From NCBI GenBank assembly GCA_910578335.1, contig CAJTPU010000025.1, positions 1 through 50,876 of the forward strand: a DNA stretch of 50,876 bases. The letters run 5' to 3'. Below, piece by piece: positions 1-7,870 of this stretch. The position numbers and the translations under genes are program-made. Position 1 is the first letter of the stretch. Every line of letters starts with the position of its first letter. The notes under the pieces were generated by a model. It made no database searches, was not told the origin of the DNA, and saw nothing but the letters and a program-made list of their open reading frames with translations. Origin of the DNA: an uncultured Lachnospiraceae bacterium (GTDB lineage: Bacteria > Bacillota > Clostridia > Lachnospirales > Lachnospiraceae).

Positions 1-37
1 CCCCCTGCTGGGAACGGGGAGAGCGGGGCACTTTTAA
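1..37. repeat. GC-rich direct repeat, copy 1 (cut by window edge)
   Basis: The first bases (CCCCCTGCTGGGA, then a G-rich stretch and CTTTTAA) recur in imperfect form at 405-442. The two copies flank the small gene at 106-327. The left boundary lies outside the window, so full length and family are unknown. Confidence 0.5.
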
Positions 38-105
38 TATCAAAGAATATGAAGAGACAAACGGAGAAATTGAAATAAACGAAGAATAAAAGAGGAGGGC
101 AAAAA

Positions 106-327
106 ATGCCAATATGGGCAATAGGAATAATGGGAGTGATATTAATAGGGCTATTCTACGTAACAACAAAAATACTTATAGAATCAATACACTACGAGGA
201 AACAAAAACTAGAAAGAACCCTAAAAAAGCATTAAAAAAAGCAAAACGTCGAAAACTATACACAATTGAAGGGGGAAATCATACAAAAGACTACATAGAA
301 GCAGCATGGAAAGAAATCAACAAATAA
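106..327 (+). CDS. Small single-pass membrane protein, unknown function
   Basis: This is a 73-aa protein I do not recognise. Residues 4-25 form one hydrophobic helix. The rest is very basic, with a cluster of Lys and Arg at about residues 35-50, so the tail should lie in the cytoplasm. The start is well supported: an AGGAGGG ribosome site lies 6 nt before the ATG. Codon use is strikingly A-rich (ATA, AAA, GCA, CTA preferred), unlike the neighbouring genes, which suggests foreign origin or a short-lived element. It is on the opposite strand to its neighbours and lies between two copies of a GC-rich repeat. It could be a toxin-like peptide or a remnant of a mobile element; neither is shown. That it is translated is likely from the ribosome site; function is unknown. 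Confidence 0.6.
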   Translation: MPIWAIGIMGVILIGLFYVTTKILIESIHYEETKTRKNPKKALKKAKRRKLYTIEGGNHTKDYIEAAWKEINK

Positions 328-404
328 AACCGCCGCAGGGGGTACGCTGAAGCCTCACGTGCTCGCGTACCACTGCGCGCGCTCACCTTCAAAACGCTTT
401 CCGC

Positions 405-442
405 CCCCTGCTGGGATATGGAAAGGGCAGTACTCTTTTAAC
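405..442. repeat. GC-rich direct repeat, copy 2
   Basis: This segment begins CCCCCTGCTGGGA and ends CTTTTAA, matching the window's first 37 bases with a few substitutions and indels. Together the copies bracket the small gene at 106-327, with a spacing of about 404 bp. Its CCCCCTGC also pairs with GCAGGGGG near 335-342. Confidence 0.5.
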
Positions 443-528
443 TTCCTTTGCGCCGGCGCCGGTTAAAGCGTAGGGGCGCAAAAACGCGCATCCTCCTACC
501 CCCATGCATCACGCACAGGGGGCACGTA

Positions 529-557
529 TGCCATAAGCGGGGCGATGCCCCATGGCA
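529..557. repeat. Hairpin with bulge
   Basis: TGCCAT (529-534) and GGGGC (539-543) pair with GCCCC (547-551) and ATGGCA (552-557). This makes an 11-bp stem interrupted only by a 4-base bulge, with a 3-base loop. No T-run follows on either strand. Confidence 0.6.
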
Positions 558-680
558 ACACTTACGGCGGGAGGGGATAACCGGCTGCGCTGCGCCTGAC
601 ACTTTAGCATACTAAAATCGCTGCAGCAAAATACACCGTACACATGGAAACGGAATCATGATAGTGAGCTCACGTACAAA

Positions 681-726
681 ATATGCAAGGTAACATGTCC
701 ACCTATGGCGGCATCACCTTGCATAT
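681..726. repeat. 11-bp perfect inverted repeat
   Basis: ATATGCAAGGT (681-691) is repeated in reverse complement at 716-726 with a 24-base spacer. The arms extend imperfectly through flanking GTAC sequences. The same 11-mer occurs again near the right end of the window (50788-50798, minus-strand reading), suggesting an interspersed repeat family. Confidence 0.55.
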
Positions 727-826
727 CGTGTACTTTGTAAGCAACTGTTCGTTAAACTCGCATTTTGCGCATAGTTATATCTGTGCTATTTCACAACATC
801 ACACCTTAAATACGAATTCTTCAAAG

Positions 827-1387
827 TCATACGGGCGTTGCGCCAATGGAGAAAAAATAGGCAGCAATTTGTGCCCTTGAACTGAAGTCCTCGGTTTCTA
901 AAAGTGTTGCGACTTCCTCACGGCTGTAAAGAGCCGCTTTGATTTCTTCGTTTGCGGACGTGTGGTCGCCCAAGGTGCCTTCCACTTCAGCAAATACAAT
1001 ATATGTTTTCAGGTCAGAAATAGCGACTGCTGCATAGGAAGCAGGTAAAATCCGCTTTATCTTTTTCAGTTTCAGACCGGTTTCCTCATACAATTCCCGT
1101 GCAATACATTCCTCTAAAGTTTCATTTTCCTCCAGCATACCGGCACAGAGATTAAATACCTTTTGGTTAATCCCCATGCGGAACTCCTTGAGCAGCAACA
1201 GCTTATCCCCACAGGTGGCAACAATGGAAATGCCACTAGGGTTCTTTCCAAGGTCAGAAACCTCCTTTAGCTCTCTTCTGCTGACAATCTCATAAGTTTT
1301 TTCTTTTCCTGCTTTATTGAGATAGGTCAGTTCATAATTTTTCAGATACCTTCCGTCCTTTACCTTCTCTAATCTTAAAAGCTTCAT
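827..1387 (-). CDS. Nudix hydrolase, ADP-ribose pyrophosphatase-like
   Basis: This 186-aa protein carries a complete Nudix box: G83, E89, then REL at 97-99, E101-E102 and G104. The box binds magnesium and hydrolyses nucleoside diphosphates linked to another group. Overall length and the position of the box resemble ADP-ribose pyrophosphatases of the NudF type, so ADP-sugar hydrolysis is the best guess. The ATG overlaps the end of the RNase E/G gene upstream by 4 bp, so it is translationally coupled and is the last gene of that operon. No clear terminator was seen downstream. Exact substrate is not deducible from the sequence. Confidence 0.85.
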   Translation of the reverse strand: MKLLRLEKVKDGRYLKNYELTYLNKAGKEKTYEIVSRRELKEVSDLGKNPSGISIVATCGDKLLLLKEFRMGINQKVFNLCAGMLEENETLEECIARELYEETGLKLKKIKRILPASYAAVAISDLKTYIVFAEVEGTLGDHTSANEEIKAALYSREEVATLLETEDFSSRAQIAAYFFSIGATPV

Positions 1388-2676
1388 TTACTTTGAAAGC
1401 CTCCTTCCTCCGTTTTCTGGAACAGTTCTCTAATTGGTTTATTTATCCTTTGTCTGGTAATCTCCACAAGACCAAGCGGTGTGATATCAACTACTTCTGT
1501 TGTGACGGAATCCAATGCCGTCAATTCCCTGAGCTTTGCAAGCAGCGCTTCCTCCTTTTCGGGAGAATTCATGTTGATAAAGTCCACAAGAATCATGCCT
1601 GACAAGTTTCGCAATTTTAGCTGCAGGGCAATCTCCTGTGCCGCTTCCATATTGATGGAAAAGAAGCTGTTCTTACTGTTGCTTTTTTTGAAAAACTTCC
1701 CTGTATTCACGTCTATTACAGTCATTGCTTCCGTAGGCTCGATGATAAGGTATGCGCCTGATTGCAGCCATACACGGCTGTCCAAAGCCTCTCCAAGCAG
1801 TTTTTCGGTCTGATAAAGCTTTTGCAGCGGATACGTATCCTCATACAGTCGAACCGGCGGCAGAACGGTGCCGCTTAGTTGCATTTGCTCTTCCCGGTAT
1901 TGCTTTATGGCTTGATAAATATCCTCACAGTCAGTGACAATTTCGTCTATATCTTCCTCATAGTAGTTTTTCAAGTCCGTCAGATAAGGCTGCTGTGTTT
2001 TTTTCACGCAGGAAAAGCAGGTTCTGTGAAGGGAATCAGCAAGCAATTGCTGCATCTCTTCATACAGCAGCATCCATTCCCTTTGTATCGGTGAAAAATC
2101 AGTCAGACTCCGGCTGTTGGTTCTGACTATCATGTCCCACTTGGGGAGTGCTTCGGTATTGTCCTGTGACAATTCGGTTTGTGCAAACTGAATACAGCGA
2201 TTGGAGTCGATATAATGAATTTCCTTTAAATATGTCTCTATCTCCTGCTTTTTCTCTTCGGAAAGCTTGCCGGAAAAACGCAGTCTGCCGTTGCCGTCCG
2301 CTATGGCGAGGTATTTGCCGAAAGCGGTAAGCTCCGGAGACACCACCGGCGGTTTTGTCTTAACCGCTTCTCTGGAAACCTGCACAATAAGCTCATCTCC
2401 CGCTATCAGCCTGCCATCGTATACCCGATTTAGCAAATGCATCGCTCTGAAAGGCTTCTCCAGGGACAAAAAGCACTTGTGCCCACTCTGTACTTCCACA
2501 AAGGCAGCATTGATATTGCGCATTACCTGTAACACCTTTCCGATGTATATGTCACCTTTTAATACTGCGTCTGCTTCATCATATACATGAACGGTGAGCA
2601 GTCTGTTCCGAGCGGTCTGGAGTGCCAGAATCTTTTGATTCTGTTCTCTGTATAGGAGTAATTTTTTGTCACGCAT
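1384..2676 (-). CDS. Ribonuclease E/G family endoribonuclease
   Basis: The 430-aa protein has an N-terminal S1 RNA-binding domain (about residues 38-115) followed by the RNase E/G catalytic core. The two metal-binding aspartates are visible in VIDVNTG (D322) and LVDFINM (D365), 43 residues apart as in E. coli RNase E. The family cuts single-stranded RNA in mRNA decay and rRNA maturation. The protein ends soon after the conserved GLVEITRQR segment and lacks the CPxC zinc-link seen in proteobacterial enzymes, so the oligomer may differ. I chose the ATG at 2676, which overlaps the upstream stop by 8 bp; a longer frame begins inside the upstream gene and adds a tail not typical of the family. Operon: radical SAM protein, DUF2344 protein, this gene, Nudix. 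Confidence 0.88.
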   Translation of the reverse strand: MRDKKLLLYREQNQKILALQTARNRLLTVHVYDEADAVLKGDIYIGKVLQVMRNINAAFVEVQSGHKCFLSLEKPFRAMHLLNRVYDGRLIAGDELIVQVSREAVKTKPPVVSPELTAFGKYLAIADGNGRLRFSGKLSEEKKQEIETYLKEIHYIDSNRCIQFAQTELSQDNTEALPKWDMIVRTNSRSLTDFSPIQREWMLLYEEMQQLLADSLHRTCFSCVKKTQQPYLTDLKNYYEEDIDEIVTDCEDIYQAIKQYREEQMQLSGTVLPPVRLYEDTYPLQKLYQTEKLLGEALDSRVWLQSGAYLIIEPTEAMTVIDVNTGKFFKKSNSKNSFFSINMEAAQEIALQLKLRNLSGMILVDFINMNSPEKEEALLAKLRELTALDSVTTEVVDITPLGLVEITRQRINKPIRELFQKTEEGGFQSK

Positions 2677-3382
2677 ACACATTTTCCAATCCAACAGCGG
2701 CAAGCGGCACAAGCACAGGCTCTTCCGATGTGCCAATGTTGGTATAGGTCTCCTCTCTGGTTATCAAAAGAGCATTTTCTTTCAAAGTATCCTGATAGGC
2801 GGTAAGAAATGCCTCTATTACCATTTGCGGCTTAATGTTGCCGGCGCTGCTCGCGTTTAAAAGCATATAAATAGAATCATCCTCCCGCAGTTCAAGGGCA
2901 AAAATACCGGACTTTAAATTGATTTCTGCCGTGCCGTGCTTCGTCTCTTTTACAAAAGGGATGGATTCTCTGGCAAAAAAAGCTGCCATCTGCCCGCGCC
3001 AGTCAAAGGCAGGCGCTCTTCCTTCACGGAAGCGTACCGTATAGCCGGCGGCGGCAACGCTTGCCATGGCGTTTCCTGCCTCCTTTGGCAGTACAACGGC
3101 AGAAAGAATTTCAATTCCCTCCACACTTGCCCGATTCAGCCGGTTTACAATATCGTCGCAGCCCGTAAAAGAGTTTACCTCCATATCCATATATTCCCCG
3201 TTACTCTCCAGACCGACGCCCAAGGGCGCCGCAAAGGACATAATCTGATGGGGGGAAAATCCTGTCGTATAGGCGACGTCTATGCCGGCTCTCCGCACAG
3301 CCTTCTGAAAAAAACGCTGTACATCCAAATGCCCGATATACTTTAAGTTTCCGTATTTTCTGAATTTAATCCTGATTTTCAT
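2669..3382 (-). CDS. TIGR03936 / DUF2344 radical SAM-linked protein
   Basis: This 237-aa protein belongs to the family found next to, or fused to, the B12-binding radical SAM protein TIGR03960. Its start (MKIRIKFRK, then GHLDVQRFFQKAVRRAG and the GFSPHQ segment) is characteristic. The ATG at 3382 has AAGGG 9 nt upstream and overlaps the end of the upstream gene by 17 bp, so the two are coupled. A role in RNA modification together with its radical SAM partner is often suspected, because the pair lies next to RNase E/G in many Firmicutes. No catalytic motif is visible. Confidence 0.85.
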   Translation of the reverse strand: MKIRIKFRKYGNLKYIGHLDVQRFFQKAVRRAGIDVAYTTGFSPHQIMSFAAPLGVGLESNGEYMDMEVNSFTGCDDIVNRLNRASVEGIEILSAVVLPKEAGNAMASVAAAGYTVRFREGRAPAFDWRGQMAAFFARESIPFVKETKHGTAEINLKSGIFALELREDDSIYMLLNASSAGNIKPQMVIEAFLTAYQDTLKENALLITREETYTNIGTSEEPVLVPLAAVGLENVYA

Positions 3383-5327
3383 AAACACTACCCTTCTGAT
3401 ACGAATGCTCTTCCACACAGACACCGCAGCCAAAACGGCTGATACCGCAGCCTTGACACGCTTTTCGGCAATTGTCGCTGATTTCCTCTTTCTGTGCTTT
3501 CTGCCACTCTCTCTTTAAGAACTCTTTTGAGACACCGCAGTCAATGAAATCCCACGGGAAGATTTCATCAAGCCCGCGTTCTCTTGTGGTATAAAAAGCA
3601 ATATCAAGCCCACATTCGGAAAAAGCAGAAAGCCATTTTTCGTTGTCAAAATATTCGCTCCATGCATCATACATGGCACCCTTCTCATAAACCTTCAATA
3701 GCACTTTCGCTATCCGCCTGTCTCCTCTGGCAAGAACACCCTCTAATACGGAGGTATCCGCTTCATGCCAGTTGTACTTGATGCTTTTTTGATTCAACTG
3801 CTCCTTGATGGCATTTCGCGTCAGGTAAGCTTTCTCGATATATTCTTCCTTTGTACACTGTGTTGCCCATTGGAACGGGGTAAAGGGCTTGGGAACAAAA
3901 AAAGATGTGCTTGTCACAATCTGTACCTTTCCGTTTACGCGGTTATCCTTGGGAACCGTCTCAAAAAAGACGGCGGCAATCTGATTGGACAATTCGGCAA
4001 TGCCCCTGATATCCTCTTCTGTTTCTGTGGGAAGTCCCAGCATAAAGTAAAGCTTCACCCTTGTCCATCCACCCTGAAAGGCGAGAGCGGCACCCTGCAA
4101 AATATCCTCTTGCGTTAAACCCTTGTTAATGACATTTCTGAGACGCTGGCTGCCTGCCTCAGGCGCAAAGGTAAGGCTTGTCTTTTTGATATCCTGCACC
4201 TTGCGCATCACATCTAAGGAAAAAGCGTCGATTCTAAGGGAAGGCAGTGAAATATTTACATGTTTTTTGCTGCAGTCCTCAATCAGAAAATCAATGAGTT
4301 CAGGCAGCTTCTGATAGTCGCTTGAGCTTAAGGAGCTTAAGGATATTTCTTCCTGCCCTGTGTTTTGCAGCATGGCAAGCGCGTATTCTTTTAACATTTC
4401 CAGACTGCGCTCACGTACCGGACGGTAAATCTGCCCCGCCTGACAAAAACGGCAGCCTCTGATACAGCCCCGCATGATTTCCAGCACTACCCTGTCCTGT
4501 GTAATCCGCATAAAAGGAACCAGCGGTTTTTTGGGGTAATAGGTAGAAGAAACTTCTTTTTCAATCTCTTTTACCACAACAGCAGGAATCTTTTCCTCTA
4601 TAGGGGAAAAAGAAGCGATGGTGCCGTCCTCATGATAGGAAACCTCATAAAATGACGGCACGTAGATGCCCGGAATACGGGCGGCACGTCTTAAGAATTC
4701 CTTTCTGCCAAGCTTGTCCTGTCTGCACTCACGGTAAAGAGAAATCAGCGCTTCATACTGGGTTTCTCCTTCTCCGATATAGAACAAATCAAAAAACTCG
4801 GCAATCGGCTCCGGATTATAGGCACAGGGACCGCCGCCTATCACAATGGGAAACGCTTCGTCTCTGTCCTTTGCCAGAAGCGGAATACCGGATAAATCCA
4901 GTATTTGCAGAATATTGGTATAACACATTTCATATTGCAGCGTGATGCCCAGCCAGTCAAAATTCTTTACCGGTTCCTGTGATTCCAGCGTAAAAAGGGG
5001 GATTTTTTCTTTCCTCATAACGGCATCCAAATCCTCCCACGGAGAGTACACTCTTTCGCACCAGACGCCTTCAAGCTGATTAAACATATCATATAAAATC
5101 TGGATTCCAAGGTGGGACATACCAATCTCATACACGTCCGGAAAGCACATGGCAATCCGCATGTCCACTTCCGATTTCTTTTTCATTACGGCGTTGACTT
5201 CCCCGCCAATATAGCGTGCCGGTTTTTCTATTTTCATTAAAATATCATCGCTCAGTGCTAACTTCCGCTGATATGCATCGGGACTGCCCTGCGTACCCTC
5301 AGGGCAGCTTTTATCCTGTGCTGTCAT
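3366..5327 (-). CDS. TIGR03960 B12-binding/radical SAM protein
   Basis: The 653-aa protein has a B12-binding-like N-terminal half (FPDVYEIGMSHLG near 62-74, IVIGGGP near 161-167) followed by a radical SAM core. The iron-sulphur cysteines are in CIRGCRFC (C288, C292, C295). A second Cys-rich motif at the C terminus (CQGCGI...CGVC) may hold another cluster. The family's reaction is unknown; partnership with TIGR03936 and RNase E/G suggests tRNA or rRNA modification. The start has AGGAG 7 nt upstream. It is the first gene of the operon and is preceded by an extended -10 promoter candidate. Confidence 0.9.
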   Translation of the reverse strand: MTAQDKSCPEGTQGSPDAYQRKLALSDDILMKIEKPARYIGGEVNAVMKKKSEVDMRIAMCFPDVYEIGMSHLGIQILYDMFNQLEGVWCERVYSPWEDLDAVMRKEKIPLFTLESQEPVKNFDWLGITLQYEMCYTNILQILDLSGIPLLAKDRDEAFPIVIGGGPCAYNPEPIAEFFDLFYIGEGETQYEALISLYRECRQDKLGRKEFLRRAARIPGIYVPSFYEVSYHEDGTIASFSPIEEKIPAVVVKEIEKEVSSTYYPKKPLVPFMRITQDRVVLEIMRGCIRGCRFCQAGQIYRPVRERSLEMLKEYALAMLQNTGQEEISLSSLSSSDYQKLPELIDFLIEDCSKKHVNISLPSLRIDAFSLDVMRKVQDIKKTSLTFAPEAGSQRLRNVINKGLTQEDILQGAALAFQGGWTRVKLYFMLGLPTETEEDIRGIAELSNQIAAVFFETVPKDNRVNGKVQIVTSTSFFVPKPFTPFQWATQCTKEEYIEKAYLTRNAIKEQLNQKSIKYNWHEADTSVLEGVLARGDRRIAKVLLKVYEKGAMYDAWSEYFDNEKWLSAFSECGLDIAFYTTRERGLDEIFPWDFIDCGVSKEFLKREWQKAQKEEISDNCRKACQGCGISRFGCGVCVEEHSYQKGSVYENQD

Positions 5328-5374
5328 GGTAATACTCCTCTCAGATATTGGTTTTCTGATTCCTTTATGAAAAG

Positions 5375-5383
5375 ATTATATCA
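5375..5383 (-). promoter_or_regulatory. Extended -10 promoter for the radical SAM/RNase E/G operon
   Basis: On the minus strand TGATATAAT (TGn plus TATAAT) lies about 50 bp before the ATG at 5327. No good -35 is seen at 17 bp, which fits an extended -10 promoter. Confidence 0.45.
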
Positions 5384-5432
5384 GAATTTTAGTCTTTATG
5401 ATATACACAATAAACATTTTCTGCGTTATTTT

Positions 5433-5807
5433 CTATTCTGTCTCAGCGGCTTTTTCATTGCTTAAGGTATTCGCGATGTTATCCATAAAGTCCGTTATAT
5501 TTATGGTGTAATTTTTCTGAAGACAGTCGCCAAGCTGTTCCATGTCGATGGGAAGCCAGTCTGCTTTTAAGTAGTCCATAATAATAAACAGGGAAAGTAA
5601 TGTTGCTGCAATAATGGTCCGCAATATCAGCGTGGAGGAATGCGCAGACGGTGCTGTCTGCGGCTCCTCTTCCTGTGTCGGCGCCGCGTCATAGCCATTC
5701 CCGTATAAAATATGCTCTCTGCCCCGCAGGGTCATTCTGTTTTTATGATTTGCCTCCCTAATATTACGAATTAGCTCCAATCGCTTTTCGGCTGTAATAT
5801 CACTCAT
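5433..5807 (-). CDS. Small single-pass membrane protein, unknown
   Basis: This 124-aa protein is not recognised. It has a basic N-terminal segment of about 55 residues, one hydrophobic helix at about residues 60-80, and an acidic outer tail of about 45 residues. A longer frame exists, but AGAGAGG lies 6 nt upstream of the ATG at 5807 and the extra N-terminal residues are not protein-like, so I chose the shorter form. It lies 155 bp after hisIE, in the same direction, and may be an independent unit. Confidence 0.65.
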   Translation of the reverse strand: MSDITAEKRLELIRNIREANHKNRMTLRGREHILYGNGYDAAPTQEEEPQTAPSAHSSTLILRTIIAATLLSLFIIMDYLKADWLPIDMEQLGDCLQKNYTINITDFMDNIANTLSNEKAAETE

Positions 5808-5962
5808 GGCTGCACCTCTCTCTGACCGACCCCTTCTTTTTACCTCAAAAAAAAGAGGAAAAGCAAGAGGTTTACATAATTTTGTTATGTCAACTTCTTG
5901 CCTGTTTTCGGATTTCGTTTTTCTATTATATGATACAAGCCGGACAGATATGCAGGTGCTTC

Positions 5963-7249
5963 TCAGCGTTTGGCAAGCTCCTCTGTGATTTCCTCCCAAG
6001 TAATATCCTTTTGTGCCATGAGCACCATCATATGATACAAAAAGTCGGCAATTTCATATTTGATTTCATTGGCGTTCGGATTTTTGGACGCAATGATAAT
6101 TTCAGAAGCCTCTTCCCCCAGCTTCTTTAATATTTTATCAATGCCTTTATCAAAAAGATAATTGGTATAAGAGCCCTCCTTAGGGTGCTCACGCCTGTCC
6201 TGTATCACGGCAAAGACTTGCTCAAAAACCTGAAGCGGATTGACAGCCTCCTCACAATCTTTTTTAACTACCTCATGGAAGAAACAGGATTTTGCGCCGG
6301 TATGGCATGCCGCCCCTATTTGGGAAACCTTGGCGAGTATGGTGTCCATATCGCAGTCTGCCGTCAGGGACTTCACATATTGGTAATGGCCGCTTGTGGC
6401 GCCCTTTAGCCATAGTTCCTTTCGGCTTCTGCTGTAATAGGTCATCTTTCCGGTTCGAAGCGTATTTTCATAAGCTTCTTCGTTCATGTAAGCGACCATC
6501 AGGACTTCAGAAGTAATATAGTCCTGTACGACCACAGGCACAAGCCCGGCTTCATTCAGCTTGAAATCCTTCCATGCGTAAGCTGCTTCCAACTGTTCCA
6601 CCTGAATGCCACTTTCTTTGCACAAATCCTTCAGCGCCAAAAGCTCCTTTACATTATCGTTTATGGTATTTCCGGTAATACCTGCTACATTGTCATAAGA
6701 AAGAAATTCCAGCAGTTTGTTTAATGCAAGCCGGTTAATCTGTACGATGAGGGGCAGCGCTGTCACCGCCGCCGTCTCCCGTATCATATGCGCATTCATC
6801 AAAAGAAGACCGGATACATACTGCTCGACAAGCGCCTTATTTTCTTCTATTGTTTGAGAATCATGATAAGCCGCTATGATTTTATCCCTGCCGAACTTTA
6901 AAGAAACTTCCTCCGTGATGGCAATATTCTCCGGCATTTCGTAATCGAGCACCGCTTTTTTGCAGCCGGCATAAAGTAACTTCTTAATATCTTCCATCCG
7001 GTGCACATGACCGGCACCGTATACATCCGTCCCAACGCTGCCGCAGATTTCTTTGATAATATCCAACGCCTCTTCGTGCTCCGTCTCTTCCCCAGACATA
7101 TCAAAAACGATAATCGCATCCACATTATGCTCGCTGTAATACGCAGCCAGACGCACCGGGTCCGTATCCACAATTGTCATGTCTTTCAAATTTGTCACAG
7201 CATGTGCATGATACAGATAGATGCAGGCTATAAATTTTTTTGTGTTCAT
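5963..7249 (-). CDS. hisIE: HisIE with extra N-terminal HisF-like domain
   Basis: The 428-aa protein is about twice the usual HisIE length. Residues about 215-335 are phosphoribosyl-AMP cyclohydrolase (HisI), with zinc and magnesium ligands in DCDMDT and ACHTGAKSCF. Residues about 340-428 are phosphoribosyl-ATP pyrophosphatase (HisE), with REHPKEGSYT and KLGEEASE. These are the second and third steps of histidine synthesis. Residues 1-200 resemble the HisA/HisF barrel: IACIYL in place of IPCLD, IIVFDM in place of LVFLDI, and GAGHVHRMED in place of GGGIRSVED. The first catalytic Asp of HisF is Tyr here, so the domain is probably not an active cyclase. The ATG at 7249 has AGAGG 9 nt upstream. 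It is the last his gene, 33 bp after hisB. Confidence 0.92.
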   Translation of the reverse strand: MNTKKFIACIYLYHAHAVTNLKDMTIVDTDPVRLAAYYSEHNVDAIIVFDMSGEETEHEEALDIIKEICGSVGTDVYGAGHVHRMEDIKKLLYAGCKKAVLDYEMPENIAITEEVSLKFGRDKIIAAYHDSQTIEENKALVEQYVSGLLLMNAHMIRETAAVTALPLIVQINRLALNKLLEFLSYDNVAGITGNTINDNVKELLALKDLCKESGIQVEQLEAAYAWKDFKLNEAGLVPVVVQDYITSEVLMVAYMNEEAYENTLRTGKMTYYSRSRKELWLKGATSGHYQYVKSLTADCDMDTILAKVSQIGAACHTGAKSCFFHEVVKKDCEEAVNPLQVFEQVFAVIQDRREHPKEGSYTNYLFDKGIDKILKKLGEEASEIIIASKNPNANEIKYEIADFLYHMMVLMAQKDITWEEITEELAKR

Positions 7250-7282
7250 CAATGGTTACCTCTAAACCTTAACCGAAACCGG

Positions 7283-7870
7283 CTACAGGCTTCCTTTTGT
7301 ACTCAAAACGTCTTTGATGCGTTCGTCAAAGCAGACAGCCTCGTCCAATGCCTTGGCAAAGGACTTGAACATAGCTTCCGCTATGTGATGGTTGTTATGA
7401 CCTGACAACATCTTCAAATGCAGGTTCATGCCTGCACTATAGGACACGGCATAAAAAAACTCACGAAACAGCTCGCTGTCCATTTCCCCTATACGCTCTG
7501 CGGTAAAGCTGCATTCATAGACAAAATAAGGTCTGTTGCTCAAGTCTATGGCACAGAGACATAAGGCATCGTCCATGGGCAGAATACAGGAGCCATATCT
7601 TTTGATTCCTTTCTTGTCGCCTGCCGCCTCCCTGATTGCGCTTCCAAGTACAATGCCCACATCTTCTACCGTGTGGTGCGCGTCTACATGAAGGTCGCCT
7701 TTTACCTGAAGCTGCAAATCAAACAGTCCATGCCTGGAAAAGCCTTCCAGCATATGATTGAAAAATCCGATACCTGTCTCTATCTCACCTTTTCCTTCTC
7801 CATCCAGCAAAAGGCTTAAGGTAATATCTGTTTCTTTGGTTTTCCGTTTTATATTACTGCTGCGTGTCAT
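7283..7870 (-). CDS. hisB: Imidazoleglycerol-phosphate dehydratase
   Basis: This 195-aa protein is the single-function HisB that dehydrates imidazole-glycerol phosphate. The manganese-binding histidine motifs are visible: FFNHML near residue 40, DAHHTVED near residue 65, and SGHNNHHIAE near residue 162. Length matches the family. I chose the ATG at 7870, because GGAAGAGG lies about 5 nt upstream; the longer frame would need TTG at 7888. It overlaps the end of hisD by 17 bp, so the genes are coupled. Confidence 0.95.
   Translation of the reverse strand: MTRSSNIKRKTKETDITLSLLLDGEGKGEIETGIGFFNHMLEGFSRHGLFDLQLQVKGDLHVDAHHTVEDVGIVLGSAIREAAGDKKGIKRYGSCILPMDDALCLCAIDLSNRPYFVYECSFTAERIGEMDSELFREFFYAVSYSAGMNLHLKMLSGHNNHHIAEAMFKSFAKALDEAVCFDERIKDVLSTKGSL

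Larger units (their letters stand above)
328..826. other. Gene-free, highly structured intergenic region
   Basis: No credible gene lies in these 499 bases. About 334-560 is GC-rich and contains several inverted repeats in a row: GGTACGC/GCGTACC (341-347, 365-371), GCAGGGGG/CCCCCTGC enclosing it, TTTGCGCC/GGCGCAAA (447-454, 475-482), CCCCC/GGGGG (499-503, 518-522) and a long hairpin at 529-557. None is followed by a T-run, so they do not look like simple terminators. About 600-826 is AT-richer and holds an 11-bp inverted repeat at 681-726. It could be a structured RNA, a REP-like repeat cluster, or the remains of a mobile element. Confidence 0.55.

Noticed and set aside
683..880. Plus-strand frame of 65 codons
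   Set aside because: It overlaps the inverted repeat and the end of the Nudix gene, has no ribosome site and shows no protein-like pattern.
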